Shown piece after piece: positions 32,927-44,461 of a DNA stretch of 64,000 nt. The notes beneath the pieces were generated by a model. The model saw nothing but the letters and a program-made list of their open reading frames with translations, had not been told where the DNA came from and made no database searches. Location: assembly GCA_001910725.1 (NCBI GenBank), contig MJGA01000005.1, forward strand, positions 1,488,001-1,552,000, written 5' to 3'. This stretch comes from Phanerodontia chrysosporium. Its lineage: Eukaryota > Basidiomycota > Agaricomycetes > Polyporales > Phanerochaetaceae. A program made the position numbers and the translations under genes. Position 1 is the first letter of the stretch. Each line of letters starts with the position of its first letter.

Positions 32927-34561
32927 ATGTACGCCCTCAAGACCCCTGCGTTCCTGCGCCCCGCCAGTCGGCCGACTTCGCCAGGCCCTGGCGCAGCATC
33001 TCGCCCGGACACGCCCAGCGACCGGGCCCGCCCCATGTCCAAGCTATCCTTCTCCAACTTCAAGCGCACTGCCTCCCCAATGACTCCTCCGACGTCAGCG
33101 CTCGTGCATGATGGATCCTACATGGAAGTCCTCAGTCTCCGCCTCAGCGAGGCCATCTCGAGGGCACTCGCGCAGCCGCCCGGCCCAGGTGCGCCCTCTG
33201 AGCTCCTTGGCGGACGCCGGCCCATCCCTGCAGGACGGGGTCGCGCATTGGGTGAATTAATTGCATCGTGCGTAGCAATGTTCCGTGTCTCCACCCCTGA
33301 GGCTGACTGCTGTCGTCATCGTGCAGTGAAATTCAGTCTACACGCGAGAATCCACACCTCTACCGTGCAGTCATCCGGACCCTGCACCGTCCCCTCTCGG
33401 TCCTCGTCACCAACCTCTCCGGCCAGCTCCTGCCCCTGATCGCCGCGCCAACGTTCGCGAGCGTGCCGTCCCCGCAGTCCCGAACCCGAACCCCACCCAG
33501 TGCCATGCGCTCGCCATTGCGACCTTCGCCGGCGAGCTGCTCGAAACTTTCGATGAACTTGGGCTGGGTCGCGAAGCCGACATGCGCGGCGATGGCTTGA
33601 AGGGCATCAGGGATAGTCTCGTCACCACTATCAAGCGTGTTGTCGAGCCGCTTGTGTCTGGTATCAAGAATGATCTCATGCCTCGCATCGAAGAACTCGA
33701 GCAAAACGCTCCGCCCGCTGTCAAGGGACCCAGTGCGACCAAGACAGCAGTCGCCCATCCTACCATCATGTATCTGCAGAGCGTGATGCCCGTGTATGCG
33801 CGATCGCTCAGTCGCTACATCACTTCTTCGTTCGCCGAGGGCTTCCTCGCGTCCCTGACCATCTCGCTTGTCTGGCGCGGACTCGTCGCTCTTTCTAACC
33901 GTCCGGCACCGCCTCCGACGACTACTCCTCCGGGCTCTCCGCCTCTGGGCACTGTCAAGGCTGCGAAGGAGCACAAGCGTCGCGGCTCGACCTCTACGCC
34001 CCCGCCCACGCCTCCCCCTAGCCGGTTCACACTGAAGCTCCCCCCTTCTCGTCCTCCGTCACCGCTTTCTAGTACCCGGGGGCCGAGCGCGGCTACCGAT
34101 GCACGGGCTCTGTACGAACTGCTTAGCCTTATTCCGCGGCCTAGCAAGGAGATCGCACGCGAGGCTGTGCAGGACGCCTTTGACTCGCTCAGCGCGCTCG
34201 TGGCCTCCTCGAGTTCTCGCAGACTCGCAAGGTCGACGCGGGGAACCTGGCGGAGCTCGAGGCGGAGCTCGACGTACTCACCGCGGACCTTCCCGTGCTC
34301 GTCGCGCTGCCGGTGCTGCTCCGGGCGTACGTCTTCCCGCCGACGTCTGAGCGCGCCGTGTCGAGCATGCTCGGCATTTCCGAGGCCGCGTACCGCACGA
34401 GCTGGCTGTCGGGCTTCGCGCGCGCTGAGGAGTGCGTGCCGGCGGTCGGGCAGCGCGTGCTCAATGTCCTGCGCGTCACGGACGGATGCGAGCCCGGGAA
34501 GGAGGTCGTCATGCGCTGGCTCGAGCGCGAGGTCGCCGAGGCTGCCCTGGAGCAGCATTGA
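32927..34561 (+). CDS. Large unrecognised protein, two -1 frame breaks
   Basis: Exon 1 starts MYALKTPAFLRPASRPTS, has a Ser/Pro-rich lead and a helical segment SYMEVLSLRLSEAISRALAQ, and splices at GTGCGTAGC to EIQSTRENPHLYRAVIRTLH. Further helical blocks are LSVLVTNLSGQLLPLIAAP, ATFAGELLETFDELGLGREA, VMPVYARSLSRYITSSFAEG with a hydrophobic stretch FLASLTISLVWRGLVAL, a Pro/Ser linker, LYELLSLIPRPSKEIAREAV, LPVLLRAYVFPP and WLEREVAEAALEQH. The frame slips -1 near CCCC 33470-33473 and again near CC 34204-34205; one inserted base at each joins the blocks. I do not recognise the family. The even helical periodicity suggests a repeat or scaffold protein, with one possible membrane segment. Confidence 0.6.
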
Positions 34562-36398
34562 CTATATGCAGGTAGCGTCTTCGCTTCTGAACTCTTCCCT
34601 CGCAGTGTGTCGACGCGGCCTCTCGTCGCCTGCCGTGTCGCGGGACAGTGTTCATGTTTGTGATGCCCTCTCTCGGATATGTTGCTGTCTTTTCTGCTCG
34701 GAAGGACGGACCGCTTTTGCTTGTGTATCCTCTCGCCTACATGTCTATCTTATTGGTATTTCACTACTATCGTCGCAGATGTTTCGTCTCGTACTGGGTT
34801 TCCGTGGGCCTGTGGTGTGTCATGTGGACCGTTCCATCGTATCTTACGGTACGCCATCGTGGTTATTTAATCGGTTTCCGTCCGACAGTAGCTTCGCTGG
34901 CGACTTGCATGCGCAACGAGGAGTAAGATGCTTCGTATGCCTTGCCCCGGCATGGAGAGCGGACCGTGGTTAGCGCGGACGTGTGCACACGCCTGTCCAA
35001 TGATCAATTACACTCTCCGCAGCAGCACAGCACAGAATGAATGCGCACAGCAGTCGTCCTGTCCTGTTAAGCCACGTCTGTCGAACACAGGTCCTGCCTC
35101 GCTCTCCCCAGAGCGCGAGTCCGGGGTCGCGGGGGAACAGGGGGAGATTTTGATAGGCGCCCCGCCACAACGTGCGCGTCTATCAGCAACAAGTGTTTCG
35201 GGCTCACAAGCGCCCATAGGGTCCAAGGTCGTTCCGCACCACTTCCAGCGCGCAAATTTTTCACTTTTTCGCTCGTTTTCCGCCATTTTCCATTTTCCGA
35301 TCCTGGCAGGGTTTTTTTTGTGTAATTTGCTATTTCGCTGAGTGGGCAGCCCTCCGCGTGGTGCATCTCCGCGGCGGCGCTAGCGGCGACCGGCCGTGCC
35401 CCCGGCGGCACCCCGCGCGCGCGAGCTGCGGGCGGCTTTGCAAGCTGTTCTCCGGTGGGTGCACGCTCCGAGCGTTGGATTTCCAAGTTCGTGGGTGAGA
35501 TGTTCATGCCTGGGAGAGCACTACGCAGGCGCGCGCTGTCGTGTTGCGTTCTGCCGTCGGCCGGGGCTGACTATCGTGAACGAGGTACGCTCTGCATTGT
35601 GCCGACGCTCAGTACGCTGTCGCTCATACCCGAATTCCGAGCGCAGATACGATTATACATGATGCACAGGATGCACATGCCTTGTTATTGCCCAGGCACA
35701 ACGGTACAGCGTTTATTTGGCCCCCTCCATTCGCCGACTCGCGCAGGACCCCGTTCCAGACACAAAGTGTCATATTGCAGCACGCCCAGAGAGCACGTGG
35801 TGCCATAGTGTAGTGCAGGCGCCCCCTGGGCGATCCTGTCGTCAGTCCGGTCCAGAACAATATACGGACCGCGTGGTCGCGTTACAACCCCGCTCCGTCA
35901 TCGGTCCTCTTGTGAGTACCTTGCGGGTGCAGAGCTGTCTGTGATTCACTTGTGGAATTAAGGGACCTTGAATCCGACGCCGCTGGGTGCTTTTCATGAT
36001 TATGAAACGCGCTTGTCGAACGTCGATGTCGGAATGCAGCAGGAGACGTCGTTCTCTGTGGACCACCTCCGTCAGAGGCGACCACCCTCGGCTCACAGAA
36101 TGTAGCGAACAGTTGGCTTTCAGTGCCTCCGTTGGCTGCGTGTCGGCCGCTCGAGGCGGGTGTCGATCCGGGCTGGGACAGGGCCGAGTCCGCTCCGAGC
36201 GGGAATAATCCGTTTTCGCAGCGATTTTTCGCATGAAACCTGGGCAGCGAAATATTCGGGGGTGCGTCCGCTCTTGGTAATTTCGGACGCCAATTTGTCG
36301 ACTTGTCCCCACCGGCGCGCTCGATCGCCTCCGATCACTCCTCCACGAGCAAGCCCTTGTGGCGTCCGTCCGCGCGAGGCGCCCGCGCACGAGCAGCG
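34562..36398. other. Intergenic stretch with AT-rich block
   Basis: About 1.8 kb. A T/A-rich block at 35255-35335 (with an eight-T run) stands out from the GC-rich surroundings and could be promoter or 3' UTR sequence. I found no supportable gene here, although the length leaves room for a small one. Confidence 0.35.
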
Positions 36399-36406
36399 TA
36401 TAAAAG
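36399..36406 (+). promoter_or_regulatory. TATA box of the RlpA-like gene
   Basis: TATAAAAG sits 184 bp before the ATG at 36590, followed by a pyrimidine-rich leader (CTCTCTCTCTCTCTC near 36543-36558) typical of highly expressed fungal genes. Confidence 0.5.
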
Positions 36407-36589
36407 CTGGTGCAGGCCCTGCCTCGACGCTCCTCACGTTCCAGCAACGTTCACACACAGTCGCTCACACCCAGGCAGCCTTCGCCTCGGCCTATCTTCA
36501 TTCTCTTCGTCGACACCGTCCGTCTCAGAGCCCTCGCTCCTCGCTCTCTCTCTCTCTCAGCAGCACCTGCCGCACCCACTCTTTCCACC

Positions 36590-37118
36590 ATGTTCGCCAA
36601 GATCTTCGCTGTCGCTACCCTTGCCCTCGCGGCCTCTGCTGCTACCATCCCCGCCGAGAAGCGCTCTGTGAACGTCGCCGGGACCCACAGCGGTGATGGT
36701 AAGTCTCACTGTCTGCGCATTACTTCGAACCCAGGCTGACGTTGGCGCGACAGGCACGTACTACGGCACCGGCCTCGGTGCGTGCGGCATCACCAACTCC
36801 GACTCGGACTACATCGCGGCCGTCTCGCACACGCTGTTCGACGGCTTCCCCGGCTACAACGGTGTCAACCCGAACTCGAACCCCGTCTGCGGCAAGCGCG
36901 CCACCGCGCACTGTAAGTGCCCCCTCCGCCCGTCCCTCACATTTTCCTCATGTGGCTGACGATGCATCGCAGACAACGGCAAGTCCGTTAGCTTCACCGT
37001 CACCGACCGCTGCGTCGGCTGCGCGGAGTGGGACCTCGACTTCTCGCCCGCCGCGTTCAGCCAGCTCGCGGACGAGTCTGTCGGCCGCCTCCACGGCGTC
37101 ACCTGGTCCTTCGACTGA
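36590..37118 (+). CDS. Secreted RlpA-like / expansin-like double-psi beta-barrel protein
   Basis: Three exons (36590-36698, 36754-36912, 36973-37118). The signal peptide is MFAKIFAVATLALAASAAT with a possible KR processing site (PAEKRS). The mature part is one domain: GDGTYYGTGLGACGITNSDS, DYIAAVSHTLFDGFPGY, NPVCGKRA, VSFTVTDRCVGCAEWDLDFS, ending GRLHGVTWSFD. The TYYG...GACG start, the DRC.GC motif and LDFSPAAF are characteristic of the RlpA-like (barwin-related) fold. About 130 residues is the usual size. These proteins are secreted and often strongly expressed in fruiting bodies or during plant contact; enzymatic activity is not established for the family. The strong TATA plus CT-rich leader suggests high expression. 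Confidence 0.85.
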
Positions 37119-37693
37119 GCGCGCCCCGCTCTTCCCCCATCAATATTTATTCGCCGTGCTCCTCGACGCCTGTGGCGTTTCCCCGTGCCGGTGCCCAGCG
37201 CACTGCCTCGGGGGCTAGGAGGACATTGGCTTCTGCGGCTTGGAAACCCTATCTCTCCCTCTCTCTTTCGATTTGGTGATACTGTAAAATGGCGTGGCTC
37301 AGGCTGGCTCACGCAGTATAATAGTACGGCTGTGTTGTATCACTTAGATGTTGCTGAAGCGTTGTTATTGTATGTTGCTGTAGACTTAGGATTTGCCGTG
37401 CTGGCACAAAAAGAATGCAACAGTTGTTGTAGTTTGGGATCGTCTTTCATATGGGTGACATCGTGTGCGCTCTAAGTATCCGAAAAGCAATGTGATGGAT
37501 GCGAAGCACAGAGTGTAATGCTGGTTTAATATATGGTATATGCATACTACATAGTGTCTATCCTGAGCACCAACTGCTATTGATACAGTGTGTCCATGAG
37601 AAGCGTGTACATATGAATAATGAAAATAAATATCGACAGAGTCAAATAGAAAGAGAGTCCTAAGTCCTGATGATAATGGGATAGTGAAGTACC
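37119..37693. other. Convergent 3' regions
   Basis: About 575 bp between the 3' ends of the RlpA-like gene (+) and TDT transporter 1 (-). It is AT-richer than its surroundings, consistent with two 3' UTRs. No gene seen. Confidence 0.4.
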
Positions 37694-39211
37694 TCAGACG
37701 ACGCTGTCGTTTCTGGCGACGATGTAGACAGAGTCGCATAGGGTCTCGACGTCGGACTCCATCTCGCCAGGCTGCAGACTCGGCAGCACCTCTATCTCGC
37801 ACGGCTTCTCCTCGAGTTTCTCCTGCACCTTGTCAGCCTGCGGCGCGGCGCGGGTGCGGGCTTCGGGGCGCCGGGCCTGTCGAACATGGAGCCGTCCCAA
37901 ACGGCGACGACGCTGCGCGCAAAGGTGACGAGCCAGAGGAGAAACACGACGACGGCCCACGCGGCGCCGAACGCGCGGAAGAACGCGCTGTCGAGCGCCG
38001 CGCCGAGCTGGAGCGCGAGCGCGGCGAAGACGCCGTTCGGACGACGACGCACCAGTGCGTGATGCTGAAGCGCGGGAGCGCGCGCGCGCGGCGCGCGATG
38101 CTGAGGCCCGCGACGGCGACCCATGCGAGGCCGATGCTCCAGAGCGCGTACGCGCCGCAGATGCACGTGGCGTAGGCGACTGCGCCGCCGAGCTGCGCGC
38201 CGGCGGGCGTCGGCGGCGGGAGGAGCGCGGCGAGGTCCTGCCCCGCGACGAGCAGCGCGAAGCCGCCCTGGCCGAGCGGCGTGAGCGTCGTGAAGGTCGT
38301 GAGCACGACGGTCGCGTCGAGCGGGCCGTGCAGGTACAGCCGCAGCAGGAACGCGGTCGTGAGCATCATCGTGAAGGAGAGCCCGATCGCGAGGAGCGCG
38401 GCCGAGATGGAGACGGAGAGCAGCGCGAGCGTGCGCGAGTGCGGGAGCAGCGACCGCGCGAAGAGCCCGCCCGACGCGGACATCGTGATGAGCGTGATGA
38501 CGGGCACCATCCACACCGGGCGGACCTTGGACAGGTCGTTGTAGTTCTGCCCGAGCATGAGGTAGATGAGCCCGAAGGCGATGCAGCACGCCAGTGCACA
38601 GTCGAGCCACCAGAGGCCCCACAGAGTGTAGAGGAGGACGTTGTCTCCGGTGCCCCAGTCCCTGTTGACAGACTGTGCCAGAGTCAGCTCGCGGTCTTTG
38701 GACAGAGTGAGGTCACTCACGAGAGCTGCGTTGATGAGCGTAGCTGCGCCGTTCGTGAAGAACCCGATGAACAGGCTCGTCGCCGGGTCAGTCCACATGA
38801 GCGCGCGATCCTGCTCGAGGTCGCTCGGTCAGTGTTTGTGGGCACACACAGCACAGTCTGCATACCTTTGGGAACATTACGCATCGTGCCACGGCCCACA
38901 TGCACAGGAGAGTGAAGAGCACGAGGTCAAAGAGGAAGAGCGACAGGGCGGCAATCTTGAACGCGCTGGTGTTCCCCTGATAGGGAAAGTTGTGCAGCAG
39001 GGAGGAGCACACGCCCGTTGCCATCACGGTGACATGCCACTGCCACGAGAAGTTGCTAGGAGAGATCGGTCAGCGCTGCGGCGGCAGACGGCGGGTATGC
39101 GACTTACTGGATGCGCTCTCGCCACACCGGAGAAGGCTTGGGTGCAGGGGCAGCTTGAGGGGCCGCGCAGGGCAGCGCGTGCTCGATGTGCTCGACCTGC
39201 TTCGCCTCCAT
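37694..39211 (-). CDS. TDT/SSU1-type anion exporter, copy 1, with frame breaks
   Basis: This multi-TM transporter belongs to the TehA/SLAC1/Mae1/SSU1 fold (sulfite, malate or other anion export). The start MEAKQVEHIEHALPC at 39211 is followed by VWRERIQ and, after an intron, NFSWQWHVTVMATGVCSSLL, the family's first TM. Later TMs include WTDPATSLFIGFFTNGAATL, LLYTLWGLWWLDCALACCIA, MVPVITLITMSASGGLFARS and the family motif TPLGQGGFALLVAG. The frame slips -1 at GG 38039-38040 (+ strand), between HWCVVV and PNGVFAALALQLG, and again around 37836-37860, before KVQEKLEEKPCEIEVLPSLQ. The corrected C-terminus ends VARNDSVV. Domain identity is good; the exported anion is not determinable. It is a tandem paralogue of the next gene. 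Confidence 0.8.
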
Positions 39212-40235
39212 GGTGGCCTCGGATGGATGCTGAACTGGTGACAGAACGGTATTGAACAGGTGGTAGGCTAAGCTGCATTGCAGCCTGACATGGCCGACAA
39301 GGCGTAGTATATGTAGTCGGATAAACTGCAGCGTGCGAGCCAGTTTTGCGCGCTGGGCCCTCTGGACCGCCGCTGCGCGAGCATCCCTAGGCTCATTGCG
39401 GCTCGCACGATATGCCGAACGGGAAAGTCAAGGTGTGGGGAACTATTGCGGGAAGGACGCAGCGATGCCAAAGTGGACGCAGGGAGGATCAGTGTTGCTT
39501 GTGCAGATGGTGCACTGTTTGTACACGCTTCGCGGAAACGCGCCGGCCAAGGCTTGAGAAGGCGGCCGGAGAAGCATGCGGCATTATGGCGTCTTGCCGA
39601 GGACGAGAAATTGAGACGGCGCAAGGGAGGCCTTTTTGCTTCACACGGAGGAGGGCCGGCTGTTGCAAGCAAGCCATTGATCGCCACAGCCCTGCGTCGA
39701 GGTCCGTCTCCGCCGACCACCAACGATACACTCGCATTCCTGTTCGGAACACCGGCGTTGTGGCGCACGCGTGCTGTCCGCAGCACATGCTGGCCATCGC
39801 ACCATGGCGTCTACCATTAGCAGTGTTGTTTCCACTAGAGCTTGAAAGCCGACCTTTGAGCACTAGAGTGCCGTTGTTCTGAGACAAGGTTCTTTGAATT
39901 GAAAGCTAAACCAAAATGTCGAAGATCGACACGTTACGAAGATATTTCAATCCACCAAAAGGTTATAAGTGCGTGAAGCTTGCACAGTTAATGGTGATGT
40001 CGTCTCGAGTGCCTCAGATGCTATGTTGATTTTACAATTCAAGATTATACTAGGATATAATGTGCGCGCGATGCGGTCTCCATTCCGCGCAGCCTTCCCC
40101 GGACTAATGCTACATGCTATCAAAGTCCTCGCGCGAACGCACGGAAAGTCGTCACTAAAGGTATCGGATCGTCATTAAGGTGGATGCGTGTGTGTCGGCG
40201 TGGCGAGGTCGTATGCGCAGACAGGAACGGCGCCC
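39212..40235. other. Spacer between the two TDT genes
   Basis: About 1 kb between the start of copy 1 and the end of copy 2. Overlapping open frames on both strands are not supported by any motif. It should hold the copy 1 promoter and the copy 2 3' UTR. Confidence 0.35.
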
Positions 40236-41989
40236 TTACGGCGCGGACAGGTCGACGTGCCCGGGCATCCGCGGCGAGTCGTCGGGCGTCGCGGGGGCGC
40301 TCGGGTTCAGCCACTTGCCCGGGATGTGCGAGCTCGACGAGTGCGCGTGCTGCAGGCGGAGCGTGCTATCGCGCGCCGTCGTCATCGCGTCCTTGTGCGC
40401 GACGACGCCGACGAGTGTCGAGCGGTCGTCGCGCTCGGGCGAGTGCTCCGCGCGGTGCACGGGCGCGGGCGGTGCAGGCGGCGGAGGCGGGAGGCCCTGC
40501 TCGGCATCGCACTTCTCGTCGGGGGCCGCGTGCCGGTGCCGGTGGCCGTGGCGCTTCGCGCGGCGGTGGTCGAGGTAGCACTTGGGCGGGAGGAACATGG
40601 TGCCGGTGATGAACGCGGGGAGCGTGCGGAGCATGAGCAGCGCCCAGCCGACCATGACCATCGCAGACCACGCGGCGCCGAAGCCGTGGTAGAAGCGGCT
40701 GTCGAGCACGTTCCCGAGCTGGACGGTGAGCAGCGCGAACGTCCCGTTCGGGAAGACGGGCCCCCACCACGCGAGCCCGAAGTTTGGGAGCTTGCGTCCG
40801 CGCCGGAAGACGACGAAGAGCGAGAGCATGATCCAGCCAAAGCCCATGCACCACAACACGTACGCGCCGCAGAAGCACGCGCTGTAGAGGAGCTTGCCTG
40901 CGATGGCGATCTCGGGGAAGTCGCTCCCTGCTGCGTACGGCACGAGCAGCGACAGGTTCTTGCCGTTGACGAGCAGCGAAAAGCCGCCCTGGCCGAGCGG
41001 AGTCAGGACGTTCCAAGTCGCGAGGGCGCTGATGCCGTCGGGGGCGCCATGAAGGAAGAGGCGCATGCAGAAGCCGAACGTGATCATCGTCGTGAACGAC
41101 AAGCCAATGAGGCCCATGGTGATGGCGAAAGTGGTGGTGATCAAGGCGAGGCGGGGAAATTCCGGGTAGAGGGTCCCGGCGAGGAGCCCACCGCAAGTGG
41201 ACGAGGCAATCATAGAAACGCAGGGGATGATCCAGATGGCCATGACCTTGCCCATATCCTTTGTCTTCTGTCCCAGAATGAAGTAGATGACGCCAAACGC
41301 AGTGAACCAGGCGATAGCGGCGTCGAGATACCAGAGGCCGTACATCGCGAACAGGAAACGGTTTTTGGCTCCCGGGTGCCAGTCGCGAATGACGTTCTAG
41401 CGCAAGGGTCAGGTGACCTCTTTTTGCTGGAGGGAAATGACACTTACCACTGCTGCGTCGATGAGCCCTGCACCACCAACCGCCAAGAAGCCTGCGAACG
41501 AGCTCTTGGAAGGGTCTGTGATGTGCGCGAGCGCGTCCTGGGGTGGGGGATTCAGCGTGGGGCCAAACGATCGATATATGCGCTACATACCTTGGGGTAG
41601 AGGATTACTTTTGCGACCTTTGCAAACAGGTTCCAAACGAAAATAGCCAAAGCGATTATAAGGAGTATACACGCCAGGACCTTTAACGAGTTGGCGCTGT
41701 TATGGTACGGGAAGAGGTGCATGATGGAGGAGACGACGGCGGTAGATGTGACGAGCCCGTGCCATTGCCAGGAGTAGCATCTGTGCGCCACACATGGTCA
41801 GCAATGTAGCTATGAAGAGAGCAGCACAGGAGCGGCCCACTTTATGCGTGCACGCCACGGGACCCATTTGACATGGCGCCGTAGCCATGGGACATACACG
41901 AGCGTCGGACCGGGCGGCGAAGGGTGTGCGTTTTGTACATGTGTTGGGAGGGACAGGCCGTGGGCCTCGGCTGCTTTTGTATCAGCCAT
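40236..41989 (-). CDS. TDT/SSU1-type anion exporter, copy 2
   Basis: The start MADTKAAEAHGLSLPTH at 41989 leads to VPWLRRHVKWVPWRARIK, then an intron and CYSWQWHGLVTSTAVVSSIM as first TM. The next exons give DALAHITDPSKSSFAGFLAV and FAMYGLWYLDAAIAWFTAF. The core continues with WIIPCVSMIASSTCGGLLAG, LSFTTMITFGFCMRLFLHG, LTPLGQGGFSLLVNGKNLSL and WWGPVFPNGTFALLTVQLG, an intact version of the block broken in copy 1. The C-terminal cytosolic tail is His/Arg-rich then Pro-rich (HGHRHRH, PPPPPAPPAP) and ends GHVDLSAP. SSU1-type sulfite efflux is the best guess for a fungal plasma-membrane member; malate transport is an alternative. No frame defect. Confidence 0.83.
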
Positions 41990-42559
41990 CAGCGGTGCGG
42001 GGGACAGTCAGAGTGCGGGGAGACGGGCGGGGAGGGCGGGCGAGGAGAGCCGTGAGGCTTTTTGTAACGAGGAGGAGGACGTGACGCGCGAAGCAGACCG
42101 CGGTGCCCAGCTCGCAGCTTACAGCACGCAGACGACGGGATCATAATGGGTTATTCTGGACGGGCAGCTCCGTGGCTAAACGACGAGGCTATTTCCAACG
42201 GTCTCGCCGCGGACGCTCCAGCTGGCATGAGTGAGCATTCCCAACCCAGATCGGGCAGTGCCGGGCTGGACGCGAGTGGCGATCCGTCCCTCCCGCCCAA
42301 TCCCAGCCCGGCGCTAACGCCCCCAGGCCCTGGTGAAACACTGCACCGCGAATCCATCCGACGCACGCCACGCCGCTGGCGTCCTCTCCCCGCGAGTCAC
42401 GTTTGAGAGCAGACACGACCCCGTCACATTGGCTCGCCCCTGGCTCCCCGGCCGCACGAGGGTGCTCTACTACACGTCTAATGTTACAGGAACCAACGCT
42501 CAGCAGCAAGCGGGCATGACGAGCCAGGCGACCTCGTCCCCGAGCTCATCGCGGGACGC
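41990..42559. other. Spacer upstream of TDT copy 2
   Basis: About 570 bp between the TDT copy 2 start (transcribed left) and the 3' end of the ataxin-3-like gene (also minus). Presumed TDT promoter; no specific element identified. Confidence 0.3.
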
Positions 42560-44461
42560 TTACCCACCAAACCTCGCCAGCCGCCGTCGCCTGATCTCCT
42601 CCATGGACAACTGCGGCTCTGGCTCCGCAGACACGACGTCTGCCTCGGACTCCGTCTCGATCTCGTCCTCGTCCTCGCTCGGCCGTTCCTGCCGCAGGGG
42701 AGTGCTCGCCGGGCCTGACGCAGCAGGAGGCGCTGAGGGGCGCGCAGGAGGCGTCGACGGGACTTGGAAGCCCTCGGGGAGCGTCTCCAGCGACGCCTTC
42801 AGTGCGGCCTGCAGTTCGGCGTCTTCGTCATCGTACACCCTGTCGCCCCCAAACGCGGCTGCCGCAGGTGGGTTCGCACGAGGTGCCTCCCGGCCGTCGT
42901 TCTCCTCCTCGACCGGTCCTGCTCCGCCCATCGCTTCGTGCATCGCCCGGCTCTCCTCGATAGCCCGCATCAGCTCAGCCTCTTCCTGTTCTGCGCGCGC
43001 ATTCCGGCGTGGGGCTGCCGCCTCTGCCTGGTAGCTGTCGCGCAACGCAGCCTCTTGCTGACGGCGCACGTGTTCCATGTACGCCTGGCTACGTGCGCGG
43101 CTTGCGGCCAGCGGGTCGGCGTCGGCGTCTGGAGCCAGGCGTGCGTATCGATTCATGGACGGCTCGGCCAGCTCCTCTATCTCGATCTCCTCGTCCTCGT
43201 CTTCGTCGTGCGCTGGCACGCCATAACTCGCCTGCCTACGCTCAACGGGTGTTCGTGTTCCGGAGCCAAATATAGGGTCGCGCGCTGCCGCAGAGACCGG
43301 GGCGGGGTAATGAGGCTCTTGATGCCCCCAGGAAGCGGCTCCCGTGAGAGACGCCTGCAGTGCCGCTTGCAGCTCCATGTCCTCGTCCTCGAAGCCTTCA
43401 ATTGATGCATGCGAGCCTGCGGCTTGTTCGCGGGTCCGTCCTGCGCTTGAATTCTCAGGGATCGCCGTCGCGAATTCGTCAGCCTCGGTTCGTGGTAACG
43501 CAAGCGGGGCTTCTGGATCCCTCTGCATCACGACAAAGACGGAGTAGCCTGTAAGCAAGGGTAGGATACGTGGGACTTTGATCGTCATGAGATAATCAAT
43601 TAAACATACCCTCTTCTTCTGCTTGCTGCAGAAACATGCCAAGATACAGCTTGCCGACCCACTCGGGCCTTTCGAGAGACGAGTTAAGGTTGAACCAATG
43701 GCCCTCTCCTGGATCCCGACTCGGATCTGTAAAGGCAGGGCCGAAGCGTCGTAGTGTGTACCAGTGCTGGTGCTGATTGAGGATGAACGCCAATTGCGTA
43801 CTACGCCACAAATGCAGATGAATACGAACCCGCGAAGTCATGCATTTAGACCACGTACTGCGGACGATCTTGGAAGGGCCTCATCTCTTCGCTCCGCCAG
43901 CGAACTAGCCTAGCCGGGTGTTAGAACACGACTGCAGAAGGGCCAATGACGGGCATACGTCAACCCCCAAACCTGCAGTGCCTCCTCCATTACTTGGACG
44001 GAGAAGAATCCTAGAGGCACACGGTAGTAAGTATGTGTTTTGTGCAAAGTACGGTCAACAGATGTCCCGCTGCCGCGACATGGTGGGACAATAGCAGAAG
44101 CGCCACCGAGGAATGAATATGGAGATGTGAGGCTCACCGGTATCGTCCATATTTGTGCTCTCGCGCCCATGCTGCTGTTCATCATAAGATTCTTCGAGGG
44201 CGTCGAGCCTTCGTGCTATCTCTGAGAGGTCCGGTGCCGAAAACTGTAGGTACGGCCGTGAATTCGAGACGACCAGGAAACCGGTTTCATCGACTTACAT
44301 ACGGGCCCTCTGTGGCGTGATAATGGCTCAGCGCAAATACAGCAAGGATGAAAGGGGGACGCACGTAGGAGTGAATTCAACGCATGTTGTGCGCACAGCA
44401 TGGAGCCCTCCTGCTGCTTCTCATGGTAGATGTGGGGGATCAGGTCATCGATTGTAGCCAT
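42560..44461 (-). CDS. Ataxin-3-like Josephin deubiquitinase with three UIMs
   Basis: This Josephin-family cysteine protease cleaves ubiquitin chains. The start MATIDDLIPHIYHEKQQEG is followed by SMLCAQHALNSLL, with the catalytic Cys. An 11-nt microexon (44299-44309) adds QGPY, then FSAPDLSEIARRLDALEESY and NMDDTGFFSVQVMEEALQVW. The catalytic His lies in NQHQHWYTLRRFG and the third residue in GHWFNLNS. PEWVGKLYLGMFLQQAEEEG closes the domain. The long last exon carries three ubiquitin-interacting motifs: EDMELQAALQASL, AELMRAIEESRAMHE and DAELQAALKASLE, in acidic linkers. There is no polyglutamine tract. It ends EIRRRRLARFGG. The gene is divergent from ATG27 over 352 bp. Confidence 0.88.
44299..44309 (-). 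other. 11-nt microexon of the Josephin gene
   Basis: On the minus strand the segment AGGGCCCGTAT is preceded by CCACAG and followed by GTAAGT. With the base left over from exon 1 it encodes QGPY, the residues expected between NSLL and FSAPDL in Josephin domains. Confidence 0.65.

Noticed and set aside
33815..34558. 247-codon minus-strand frame
   Set aside because: Antisense of the + strand helical protein; no independent motif or splice structure.
38055..38915. 286-codon open frame on the + strand opposite TDT copy 1
   Set aside because: Same reason: antisense shadow of the transporter, extremely Arg/Glu/Ala-rich.
40188..41600. 470-codon open frame on the + strand opposite TDT copy 2
   Set aside because: It mirrors the GC-rich third-position bias of the real minus-strand transporter, which has TM segments and the PLGQGGF motif; the + frame is a low-complexity Arg/Glu string.
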